This document shows, piece by piece, positions 57,060-64,000 of a DNA stretch of 64,000 bases (position 1 is the first letter of the stretch; every line of letters starts with the position of its first letter). The notes under the pieces are model-generated. The model did not search any database, was not told the origin of the DNA, and saw only the letters and a list, made by a program, of their open reading frames with translations. Origin of the DNA: Polynucleobacter sp. JS-JIR-II-50 (GTDB lineage Bacteria; Pseudomonadota; Gammaproteobacteria; Burkholderiales; Burkholderiaceae); contig NZ_CP061307.1 of assembly GCF_018687895.1 (NCBI RefSeq), forward strand, positions 1 to 64,000, in the 5' to 3' direction. The translations under genes were made by a program, and so were the position numbers.

Positions 57060-57371
57060 ATGCAAAACCAAAAAATTCGTATTCGTCTTAAAGCATTTGA
57101 TTACCGTTTGATCGACCAGTCAGCAGCTGAAATCGTTGATACAGCTAAGCGCACTGGTGCAGTTGTTAAGGGTCCAGTACCTTTGCCAACCCGTATCGAG
57201 CGCTTTGATATCTTGCGTTCACCACACGTGAACAAGACATCTCGTGATCAGTTAGAGATCCGTACCCATCTCCGTTTGATGGATATCGTTGATCCTACAG
57301 AGAAAACTGTAGATGCTTTAATGAAATTAGACCTCCCAGCAGGTGTGGATGTCGAAATTAAGTTGCAGTAA
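57060..57371 (+). CDS. rpsJ: 30S ribosomal protein S10
   Basis: S10 is in the 30S head and, as NusE, joins NusB in antitermination. The 103 residues begin [22 protein letters not shown] and contain [33 protein letters not shown] terminator and new promoter follow at once, so rpsJ is partly uncoupled from rplC. Confidence 0.98.
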   Translation: MQNQKIRIRLKAFDYRLIDQSAAEIVDTAKRTGAVVKGPVPLPTRIERFDILRSPHVNKTSRDQLEIRTHLRLMDIVDPTEKTVDALMKLDLPAGVDVEIKLQ

Positions 57372-57381
57372 TTTGTATTTT

Positions 57382-57412
57382 CCAGTCTTTTTGCTTGTCA
57401 AGACTGGTTTTT
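57382..57412 (+). terminator. Terminator between rpsJ and rplC
   Basis: 8-bp stem CCAGTCTT (57382-57389) with AAGACTGG (57400-57407), 10-nt loop, and TTTTT (57408-57412). Its right arm overlaps the rplC promoter. Confidence 0.85.
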
Positions 57413-57423
57413 CGGGATAGAAT
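57395..57423 (+). promoter_or_regulatory. Predicted promoter of rplC and the main S10 operon
   Basis: TTGTCA at 57395-57400, 17-bp spacer, TAGAAT at 57418-57423. The -35 lies in the loop of the preceding terminator hairpin. The leader of about 140 bp starts with a perfect hairpin TCGCTCAA-TTAT-TTGAGCGA (near 57432-57451). Confidence 0.8.
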
Positions 57424-57568
57424 CTAAGGCTTCGCTCAATTATTTGAGCGAAAATCTTAGTTTTATCAGCACTAAAAACGTTGTAAGTTATTGATTTAGA
57501 AGTACTTTTACTTGTAAATCACTTAAATTAATTTTGCCGACCAATCGAAGTCGGCGTGGAGCATGAAT

Positions 57569-58225
57569 ATGAGCTTAGGCTTAATCGGCCGCAAGGTCGG
57601 CATGACCCGTCTATTTACGGACGAAGGGGATTCAATCCCTGTGACCGTAATTGACGTGAGCGACAACAGAATCGCTCAAATCAAGACCCAGGCAACTGAT
57701 GGCTATGATGCTATCCAGTTAGCACATGGCACACGTAGAGCTACTCGCGTTACTAAAGCAATGGCTGGTCACTTCGCCAAAGCTGGTGTGATGGCAGGTA
57801 ACGGCCTCAACGAATTCCAATTAGACGCAGCAAAAATTGCAGAAATGACGCCAGGACAAGTAATTCCTGCTGACACTGCATTTACTGCTGGTCAAAAAGT
57901 GGACGTACAAGGTGTGTCTATCGGTAAGGGCTACGCAGGTACCATCAAGCGTTATCACTTCGCTTCTGGTCGCGCATCCCACGGTAACTCACGTTCACAT
58001 AACGTACCAGGCTCTATCGGTATGGCGCAAGATCCAGGTCGCGTTTTCCCTGGTAAGCGTATGACCGGTCACTTGGGTGACGTTACACGTACAGTTCAAA
58101 ATTTAGTCATCGCACGCATTGATTCAGAACGTAATCTGATCATGGTTAAAGGCGCTATTCCAGGTGCCCCAGGCGGTAAAGTTATTGTTACTCCAGCGGT
58201 TAAAACACCGTTGAAGAAGAAATAA
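57569..58225 (+). CDS. rplC: 50S ribosomal protein L3
   Basis: L3 is an early assembly protein near the peptidyl transferase centre. It starts [19 protein letters not shown] at 57569 has GGAG 7 bp upstream, whereas the ATG at 57563 would leave only 1 bp, so 57569 is preferred. The conserved [23 protein letters not shown] loop (with the methylated Gln) is present. 218 residues. Confidence 0.96.
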   Translation: MSLGLIGRKVGMTRLFTDEGDSIPVTVIDVSDNRIAQIKTQATDGYDAIQLAHGTRRATRVTKAMAGHFAKAGVMAGNGLNEFQLDAAKIAEMTPGQVIPADTAFTAGQKVDVQGVSIGKGYAGTIKRYHFASGRASHGNSRSHNVPGSIGMAQDPGRVFPGKRMTGHLGDVTRTVQNLVIARIDSERNLIMVKGAIPGAPGGKVIVTPAVKTPLKKK

Positions 58226-58236
58226 GGAGAGCGAAT

Positions 58237-58857
58237 ATGGAACTTAAGCTTCTCCAAGACAACGGTACTTTAGGTGCAGGCGTACAGGCTTCACCAGAAG
58301 TATTCGAACGTGAATATAACGAAGCATTGGTACACCAAGTTGTAGTGGCTTACCAAGCAAATGCACGTAGCGGTAACCGTGCACAAAAAGACCGTGAGCA
58401 AGTTAAGCACACAACTAAGAAACCTTGGCGTCAAAAAGGTACTGGTCGTGCACGTGCTGGTATGAGCTCTTCCCCGCTGTGGCGTGGAGGCGGCCGTATA
58501 TTCCCGAATTCTCCAGAAGAGAATTTCAGCCAAAAAGTAAACAAGAAAATGTACCGCGCTGGTATGAGATCTATTTTGTCTCAGTTAGCACGCGAAGGTC
58601 GTTTGAATGTTGTTGATCAATTTTCTCTTGACGCTCCAAAGACTAAAGTTTTAGCTGACAAAGTTAAAGCAATGGGCTTGGATTCGGTCTTGATTATTGT
58701 TGATCAGGTTAGTGAGAATTTGTACTTGGCATCACGTAACTTGCACAAGGTTGCTGTATGTGAGCCACAGCACGCTGATCCATTAGCTTTGGTTCAATAC
58801 AAAAAAGTATTGGTAAGCAAAGCTGCGATCGCAAAAATTGAGGAGTTGCTGAAATGA
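58237..58857 (+). CDS. rplD: 50S ribosomal protein L4
   Basis: L4 lines the exit tunnel and, in E. coli, represses the S10 operon. The 206 residues include the tunnel loop motif [30 protein letters not shown]. Its stop overlaps rplW by ATGA. Confidence 0.97.
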   Translation: MELKLLQDNGTLGAGVQASPEVFEREYNEALVHQVVVAYQANARSGNRAQKDREQVKHTTKKPWRQKGTGRARAGMSSSPLWRGGGRIFPNSPEENFSQKVNKKMYRAGMRSILSQLAREGRLNVVDQFSLDAPKTKVLADKVKAMGLDSVLIIVDQVSENLYLASRNLHKVAVCEPQHADPLALVQYKKVLVSKAAIAKIEELLK

Positions 58858-59168
58858 GCCAAGTCCGTAAAAACGATCACAACCTAATGAGGGTTCTGCT
58901 TGGACCGGTTATCTCTGAAAAAGCCACTATGGTTGCAGAGAAAAATGAACAAGTAGTTTTCCAAGTAGCTCGCGACGCAAACAAGCTCGATGTAAAACAA
59001 GCGGTTGAATTGCTCTTCAAAGTGCAAGTTGACTCTGTTCAGATCGTGAATCAAAAAGGCAAGCCTAAGCGCTATGGTCGTTTTGAGGGTCGTCGTGACC
59101 ACACCAAGAAGGCCTATGTGAATTTGAAGCCAGGCCAAGAAATTAACTTTGAAGCGGAGGCGAATTAA
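58854..59168 (+). CDS. rplW: 50S ribosomal protein L23
   Basis: L23 sits at the tunnel exit and docks trigger factor and SRP. The 104 residues show [30 protein letters not shown] and [20 protein letters not shown]. It overlaps the rplD stop by 4 bp. Confidence 0.97.
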   Translation: MSQVRKNDHNLMRVLLGPVISEKATMVAEKNEQVVFQVARDANKLDVKQAVELLFKVQVDSVQIVNQKGKPKRYGRFEGRRDHTKKAYVNLKPGQEINFEAEAN

Positions 59169-59170
59169 TC

Positions 59171-60001
59171 ATGCCTTTGATGAAGACAAAACCGACCTCA
59201 CCAGGTCGTCGCTCAATGGTCAAGGTGGTAAATCCTGACCTGCATAAAGGTAAACCTTTTGCAGCGTTGGTAGAGCCACAATTCCAAAAAGCGGGTCGTA
59301 ACAATAATGGTCACATCACTACCCGTCATAAGGGTGGTGGTCATAAGCATCACTATCGTGTTGTTGATTTCAAACGCAACGATAAAGATGGTATTCCTGC
59401 AAAAGTTGAGCGCTTGGAATACGATCCAAACCGCAGTGCAAATATTGCATTGATCGTGTTTGCTGATGGTGAGCGTCGCTACATTCTTGCTGCAAAAGGT
59501 ATGACTGTTGGTCAGGCATTGATGAGCGGCTCTGAAGCCCCAATCAAGTCTGGTAACAACTTGCCAATTCGCAATATTCCTGTAGGTAGCACAATTCACT
59601 GTGTAGAAATCATGCCAGGTAAGGGTGCTCAAGTAGCCCGTTCCGCTGGTGGTTCAGCAGTGTTACTAGCTCGTGAAGGTGTATACGCTCAGGTGCGTTT
59701 GCGCTCAGGCGAAGTGCGTCGTGTTCTGATTGATTGCCGCGCCACTATTGGTGAAGTTGGCAACGAAGAGCACAGCTTGCGTGTTATCGGTAAAGCTGGT
59801 GCAAATCGCTGGCGTGGTATTCGCCCAACCGTTCGCGGTGTGGCAATGAACCCAGTAGATCACCCGCACGGTGGTGGTGAAGGTAGAACTGGCGAAGGCC
59901 GTGTACCTGTATCCCCATGGGGCACGCCAACCAAAGGTTATCGTACACGTCGCAATAAGCGTACAACTTCGATGATCGTTCAACGTCGTCAAAAACGTTA
60001 A
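59171..60001 (+). CDS. rplB: 50S ribosomal protein L2
   Basis: L2 is essential for subunit joining and peptidyl transfer. The 276 residues carry [36 protein letters not shown], and [18 protein letters not shown], including the conserved histidine. Normal length. Confidence 0.98.
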   Translation: MPLMKTKPTSPGRRSMVKVVNPDLHKGKPFAALVEPQFQKAGRNNNGHITTRHKGGGHKHHYRVVDFKRNDKDGIPAKVERLEYDPNRSANIALIVFADGERRYILAAKGMTVGQALMSGSEAPIKSGNNLPIRNIPVGSTIHCVEIMPGKGAQVARSAGGSAVLLAREGVYAQVRLRSGEVRRVLIDCRATIGEVGNEEHSLRVIGKAGANRWRGIRPTVRGVAMNPVDHPHGGGEGRTGEGRVPVSPWGTPTKGYRTRRNKRTTSMIVQRRQKR

Positions 60002-60020
60002 GCGATAAGGATAAATAGAT

Positions 60021-60299
60021 ATGACACGTTCAGCTAAAAAAGGCCCATTTTGCGAAGCCAGCTTAGTAAATAAAGTTGAAGTCGCACAAGCCAACAAAGA
60101 CAAAAAACCGATCAAGACATGGTCACGCCGTTCAACAATCCTCCCAGACTTTATTGGTCTTACGATTGCTGTGCATAACGGTCGTCAACACGTTCCGGTA
60201 TATGTATCAGAAAACATGGTGGGTCATAAGTTAGGCGAATTTGCCTTGACCCGTACTTTCAAAGGTCACGCTGCTGACAAGAAAGTAACGAAGAAGTAA
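60021..60299 (+). CDS. rpsS: 30S ribosomal protein S19
   Basis: S19 is in the 30S head near the A-site finger bridge. The 92 residues start [19 protein letters not shown] and contain [29 protein letters not shown] and [16 protein letters not shown]. Confidence 0.98.
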   Translation: MTRSAKKGPFCEASLVNKVEVAQANKDKKPIKTWSRRSTILPDFIGLTIAVHNGRQHVPVYVSENMVGHKLGEFALTRTFKGHAADKKVTKK

Positions 60300-60309
60300 G
60301 GGGATGATG

Positions 60310-60639
60310 ATGGAAGTTAAAGCTATTCACAAGAGCGCCCGCATTTCTGCGCAAAAGACACGTTTGGTCGCAGACCAAATTCGTGGTTTGCCGATTGCTC
60401 GCGCATTAAACATTTTGAATTTCAGCCCCAAGAAAGCTGCCTTCATTGTGAAAAAAGTAGTTGAGTCTGCAGTGGCCAATGCTGAACACAATAAAGGTGC
60501 TGATATTGATGAGCTCAAGGTATCAGCAATTATTGTTGATAAAGGTACTTCCTTGAAGCGCTTCACAGCACGCGCTAAGGGTCGTGGCAATCAAATTGAA
60601 AAACAAACATGTCACATTACCGTGACCTTGAGTAACTAA
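60310..60639 (+). CDS. rplV: 50S ribosomal protein L22
   Basis: L22 spans the exit tunnel wall; its loop is a macrolide site. It reads [26 protein letters not shown] and ends [12 protein letters not shown]. Three in-frame ATGs occur at 60304, 60307 and 60310; the AAGGGG SD spacing favours the last (109 aa). Confidence 0.95.
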   Translation: MEVKAIHKSARISAQKTRLVADQIRGLPIARALNILNFSPKKAAFIVKKVVESAVANAEHNKGADIDELKVSAIIVDKGTSLKRFTARAKGRGNQIEKQTCHITVTLSN

Positions 60640-60647
60640 GGAAAGAT

Positions 60648-61475
60648 ATGGGACAAAAGATAAACCCAACCGGATTCCGACTCGCGGTAACGAAGAATTG
60701 GACATCACGTTGGTATGCAAACAATACTGACTTCGCGAAGATGTTGAAAGAGGACGTAGATGTCCGCATCTATCTCAAGAAGAAGTTGAAGAATGCATCC
60801 GTAAGTAAGGTTGTGATTGAGCGTCCTGCAAAGAATGCTCGCATTACTATCTATAGCTCACGTCCAGGCGTTGTAATTGGCAAAAAAGGCGAAGATATTG
60901 AAGTACTCCGCCGCGAATTACAAAAGCGTATGGGTGTTCCAGTCCATGTAAACATTGAAGAAATTCGTAAGCCAGAAGTTGATGCGCAATTAATTGCTGA
61001 TTCAATTACTCAGCAGCTCGAAAAACGTATCATGTTCCGTCGTGCAATGAAGCGTGCAATGCAAAATGCAATGCGCCTTGGCGCACAAGGCATCAAGATC
61101 ATGTCATCAGGTCGTTTGAATGGTGCTGAGATTGCTCGTCGTGAATGGTACCGTGAAGGTCGCGTTCCACTTCATACATTGAAGGCGGATATCGATTACG
61201 CAACTTCCGAAGCTGAAACTACATACGGCATCATCGGTGTAAAAGTTTGGGTATACAAAGGCGACACATTGGGTCGTGGTGCAGAAGCTCAAGTAGCTGC
61301 TCCATCTGCTGAACCAGCTGCCGAAGAAAAGAAAACTCGTCGTGCTCCAAGCAAGACAGCCGCTCGTAAACCAGCTGCTGGCACAGACAAGCCATTAGTT
61401 GCTGCTAAACCAGCAGTAAAGCGTGTGCGTAAGGTTGAAACACCAGCCGCAGATACGCAGAAGTCAGGAGAGTAA
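60648..61475 (+). CDS. rpsC: 30S ribosomal protein S3 with basic C-terminal extension
   Basis: S3 forms part of the mRNA entry tunnel and helicase. The first 215 residues match the family ([18 protein letters not shown]; the KH motif [29 protein letters not shown]). The protein has 275 residues: a tail of about 50 rich in Ala, Lys, Pro and Arg extends past the usual 210-235. SD AAGGAAAG upstream. Confidence 0.97.
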   Translation: MGQKINPTGFRLAVTKNWTSRWYANNTDFAKMLKEDVDVRIYLKKKLKNASVSKVVIERPAKNARITIYSSRPGVVIGKKGEDIEVLRRELQKRMGVPVHVNIEEIRKPEVDAQLIADSITQQLEKRIMFRRAMKRAMQNAMRLGAQGIKIMSSGRLNGAEIARREWYREGRVPLHTLKADIDYATSEAETTYGIIGVKVWVYKGDTLGRGAEAQVAAPSAEPAAEEKKTRRAPSKTAARKPAAGTDKPLVAAKPAVKRVRKVETPAADTQKSGE

Positions 61476-61477
61476 GC

Positions 61478-61891
61478 ATGCTACAACCAAAGCGTCGCAA
61501 GTATCGTAAGGAACAAAAAGGCCGTAACACTGGCGTGGCAACACGCGGTAGTTCTGTAGCCTTTGGTGACTTTGGATTGAAGGCCGTTGGCCGTGGTCGT
61601 TTGACTGCTCGCCAAATCGAGTCAGCACGTCGTGCAATGACTCGTCACATTAAACGTGGTGGCCGTATTTGGATTCGCATTTTCCCAGATAAGCCAATTT
61701 CACAGAAACCTGCTGAAGTACGTATGGGTAACGGTAAAGGTAATCCAGAGTACTACGTAGCTGAAATTCAACCAGGCAAAGTGCTCTACGAGATGGACGG
61801 TGTTGACGAGCAATTGGCGCGCGAAGCTTTCAAGCTTGCTGCTGCTAAGTTGCCTTTACAGACCACTTTCGTGATTCGCCACTTAGGTTGA
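61478..61891 (+). CDS. rplP: 50S ribosomal protein L16
   Basis: L16 helps organise the A-site tRNA. The 137 residues begin [19 protein letters not shown] and include the hydroxylation-site region [33 protein letters not shown]. It starts 2 bp after rpsC. Confidence 0.98.
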   Translation: MLQPKRRKYRKEQKGRNTGVATRGSSVAFGDFGLKAVGRGRLTARQIESARRAMTRHIKRGGRIWIRIFPDKPISQKPAEVRMGNGKGNPEYYVAEIQPGKVLYEMDGVDEQLAREAFKLAAAKLPLQTTFVIRHLG

Positions 61892-61905
61892 TCGGGATAG
61901 AGATT

Positions 61906-62100
61906 ATGAAAAATACAGAATTAGCTTCAAAAGATCTGACAGCTTTAAATGCAGAGTTAACCGAGTTGCTTAAGACCGGTTTCAAGCTCCGCATGCAAAA
62001 AGGCACTCAGCAACTCACAAATACCAGCCAATTGGGTAAAAATAAGCGCGACATCGCTCGTGTTAAAACTTTTATCGCCCAAAAGACTGCACAGAAATAA
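61906..62100 (+). CDS. rpmC: 50S ribosomal protein L29
   Basis: L29 lies near the tunnel exit. With ATG at 61906 it has 64 residues ([38 protein letters not shown]), the normal size; an upstream in-frame start at 61888 would overlap rplP. Confidence 0.96.
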   Translation: MKNTELASKDLTALNAELTELLKTGFKLRMQKGTQQLTNTSQLGKNKRDIARVKTFIAQKTAQK

Positions 62101-62112
62101 GGAAAAAGGGAT

Positions 62113-62382
62113 ATGACAGAATTATCTAAACCCTTACGCCGCACCCTAGTGGGCCGTGTTGTTAGCGACAAAATGCAAAAAACTGTGACCGTGTTAGTTG
62201 AGCGTCAAGTTAAGCATCCGGTGATTGGTAAGTACGTTGGCCAGTCCAAAAAGTACCACGCTCATGACGAAGCTGGCACATACAAGATGGGTGATACGGT
62301 TGAAATTGCTGAATCCAAGCCAATTTCACGCACTAAATCTTGGGTTGTGACCCGTTTAGTTGAGGCTTCAAAGGGTATTTAA
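62113..62382 (+). CDS. rpsQ: 30S ribosomal protein S17
   Basis: S17 is a primary 16S-binding protein. The 89 residues have [23 protein letters not shown] and the ending [11 protein letters not shown]. It is the last gene of the S10 operon, followed by a terminator. Confidence 0.97.
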   Translation: MTELSKPLRRTLVGRVVSDKMQKTVTVLVERQVKHPVIGKYVGQSKKYHAHDEAGTYKMGDTVEIAESKPISRTKSWVVTRLVEASKGI

Positions 62383-62390
62383 AGAAATAT

Positions 62391-62430
62391 TAGGGATTTT
62401 GGTGAAGTTTCTTCCCAAATCCCTATTTTA
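62391..62430 (+). terminator. Terminator between rpsQ and rplN
   Basis: TAGGGATTT (62391-62399) pairs with AAATCCCTA (62417-62425), followed by TTTTA. The long loop may weaken it. It separates the S10 from the spc operon. A TAGAAT -10-like element (62436-62441) with a poor -35 and a GCTTCTC/GAGAAGC hairpin lie just after, in the rplN leader. Confidence 0.65.
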
Positions 62431-62565
62431 CGTAGTAGAATAGAAGGCTTCTCTGGTTTTATTGGAGAAGCAGTGTTTTTCATTAATTCCGGGTTTTAGC
62501 TTTCGTTAAAGCCCATAGACGGAACCAAGACTGTTTGCCTCTGGCCAACAAGTTGGGGATTAGAA

Positions 62566-62934
62566 ATGATACAAACCGAAAGTAGATTACAGGTTGCCGA
62601 TAACACAGGCGCCAGTGAAGTTTTGTGCATCAAGGTATTGGGCGGCTCTAAGCGTCGTTACGCCAGTATCGGTGATGTCATTAAAGTGACTGTAAAGTCT
62701 GCTGCTCCACGTGGCCGTGTAAAAAAAGGTGACATTTATAACGCCGTAGTAGTGAGAACTGCTAAGGGTGTTCGCCGTCCAGACGGTTCATTGATTAAGT
62801 TTGATGGCAACGCTGCGGTATTGCTCAACGCTAAGTTAGAGCCAATTGGCACACGTATCTTTGGACCAGTGACGCGCGAGTTGCGTACTGAAAAGTTCAT
62901 GAAGATCGTTTCTCTCGCCCCAGAAGTTATTTAA
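62566..62934 (+). CDS. rplN: 50S ribosomal protein L14
   Basis: L14 binds at the 50S interface. The 122 residues begin [28 protein letters not shown] and include [30 protein letters not shown]. First gene of the spc operon, after a 183-bp leader. Confidence 0.98.
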   Translation: MIQTESRLQVADNTGASEVLCIKVLGGSKRRYASIGDVIKVTVKSAAPRGRVKKGDIYNAVVVRTAKGVRRPDGSLIKFDGNAAVLLNAKLEPIGTRIFGPVTRELRTEKFMKIVSLAPEVI

Positions 62935-62943
62935 GAGGCTGAT

Positions 62944-63252
62944 ATGAAAAAGATTCGTAAAGGTGATTCCGTAGTTCTGTTGACTGGCCGCGATAAGGGC
63001 AAGCAAGGAACTGTTACAGCCGTTCTCGAGAACAAGTTAGTGATCGAAGGCGTAAACATTTATAAAAAGAGCGTTAAGCCAAATCCAGCAGCCGGTGTTA
63101 CTGGCGGCATGATTGACAAGACGATGCCTGTTCACATTTCTAATGTGGCTGTGGTTGACGGTAACGGCAAACCATCACGTGTTGGTATCAAACTCGTGGA
63201 TGGTAAAAAGCAGCGTTTCCTCAAAACCACTGGCGCAACTTTAAGCGCATAA
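62944..63252 (+). CDS. rplX: 50S ribosomal protein L24
   Basis: L24 initiates 50S assembly. The 102 residues carry an N-terminal KOW motif ([34 protein letters not shown]) and a C-terminal basic part. Starts 9 bp after rplN. Confidence 0.97.
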   Translation: MKKIRKGDSVVLLTGRDKGKQGTVTAVLENKLVIEGVNIYKKSVKPNPAAGVTGGMIDKTMPVHISNVAVVDGNGKPSRVGIKLVDGKKQRFLKTTGATLSA

Positions 63253-63268
63253 GGGGCACGGAGAAATT

Positions 63269-63811
63269 ATGAGCACACGTTTTCAAGAGCACTATCAAGC
63301 TAAAGTTGTTGCAGATTTGATCGCCAAGTTTGGTTACAAATCTGTAATGGAAGTTCCACGTATCACTAAGGTAACCCTGAACATGGGCTTAGGCGATGCA
63401 GTGAACGACAAGAAAATTATCGAAAATGCAGTTGGTGATTTAACTAAAGTTGCGGGCCAAAAGCCAGTTGTAACTAAGGCAAAAAAAGCGATTGCAGGTT
63501 TCAAAATTCGTCAAGGTTACCCAATCGGTGCCATGGTGACATTGCGTGGCGCACGCATGTACGAATTTTTAGATCGCTTCGTTACTGTTGCATTGCCACG
63601 CGTACGTGACTTCCGCGGAATTTCTGGCAAAGCATTTGACGGCCGTGGTAATTACAACATCGGCGTTAAAGAACAGATCATTTTCCCTGAAATCGAATAC
63701 GACAAGATTGATGCCCTCCGCGGTCTCAATATCAGTATTACGACGACTGCTAAAACCGACGAAGAAGCAAAAGCTTTGTTGGCAGCATTCAAATTCCCTT
63801 TCCGCAATTAA
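63269..63811 (+). CDS. rplE: 50S ribosomal protein L5
   Basis: L5 binds 5S rRNA and P-site tRNA. The 180 residues show [44 protein letters not shown] and [36 protein letters not shown] upstream. Confidence 0.98.
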   Translation: MSTRFQEHYQAKVVADLIAKFGYKSVMEVPRITKVTLNMGLGDAVNDKKIIENAVGDLTKVAGQKPVVTKAKKAIAGFKIRQGYPIGAMVTLRGARMYEFLDRFVTVALPRVRDFRGISGKAFDGRGNYNIGVKEQIIFPEIEYDKIDALRGLNISITTTAKTDEEAKALLAAFKFPFRN

Positions 63812-63820
63812 GAGGCTAAC

Positions 63821-64000
63821 GTGGCAAAACTATCCCTAATTGAGCGCGAGAATAAGCGCGCAAAAACTGTAGAGAAGTACGCTGTAAAGCGTGCCGAACT
63901 CAAAGCGATCATCGCTGATCAATCACGCAGCGATGAAGAGCGCTATGAAGCTCGCTTGAAACTACAGGCACTTCCACGTAACGCAAGCCCGATTCGTCAA
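63821..64000 (+). CDS. rpsN: 30S ribosomal protein S14, 3' end cut by the window
   Basis: The GTG start is 9 bp after the rplE stop and follows AGAGG. The 60 visible codons read [19 protein letters not shown] and [13 protein letters not shown], matching the long zinc-free (about 101 residue) S14 of proteobacteria. The rest lies beyond base 64000. Confidence 0.96.
   Translation, partial: MAKLSLIERENKRAKTVEKYAVKRAELKAIIADQSRSDEERYEARLKLQALPRNASPIRQ

Overview
The window is ordinary betaproteobacterial chromosome, most likely from Polynucleobacter (Burkholderiaceae). The evidence is the 16S sequence, a moderately low GC content, a dnaA-dnaN-gyrB start, the mnmG-rsmG-parA-parB-atpIBEFHAGDC order, and ribosomal protein clusters like those of Burkholderiales. 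The genus is my recognition, not a database result. No prophage, insertion sequence, CRISPR array or defence island is visible. The interest lies in regulatory DNA and in a few small or atypical genes.

Layout. 1-5.8 kb: dnaA (5' end cut by the window edge), a DnaA-box-rich gap that looks like oriC, dnaN, gyrB, a SET-domain lysine methyltransferase and a small DUF3717-like gene. 5.9-11.4 kb: a five-gene branched-chain amino acid type ABC transporter and a TSUP membrane permease. 11.4-15.8 kb: mnmG-rsmG-parA-parB with two perfect parS sites, one overlapping the predicted operon promoter. 15.8-24.1 kb: the complete F1Fo ATP synthase operon and hemE. 24.1-32.9 kb: mixed single genes on both strands: priA, gcvH, gloC-type hydrolase, a small zinc-ribbon protein, a fatty acid desaturase, tRNA-Arg, an orphan cytochrome-c5-like membrane anchor, rsmI, a SIS-domain isomerase, a BON lipoprotein, a cytochrome c and a GNAT acetyltransferase. 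32.9-38.6 kb: one rRNA operon (16S, tRNA-Ile, tRNA-Ala, 23S, 5S) with promoter, boxA elements and terminator. 38.6-52.4 kb: tRNA-Tyr-Gly-Thr, tuf, tRNA-Trp, secE, nusG, rplKAJL, rpoBC. 52.4-64 kb: the str operon (rpsL, rpsG, fusA, second tuf), the S10 operon (rpsJ to rpsQ) and the start of the spc operon (rplN, rplX, rplE, partial rpsN).

How the parts work together. The first 25 kb joins replication start (DnaA, sliding clamp, gyrase), origin segregation (ParA, ParB, parS) and energy supply (ATP synthase). The last 30 kb is the transcription and translation core. Long intergenic leaders there (before rplJ, rpoB, rpsG, rpsJ, rplC and rplN) carry clear hairpins, terminators and sigma70-type promoters. 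They suggest several transcription units and feedback points inside what looks like one continuous cluster.
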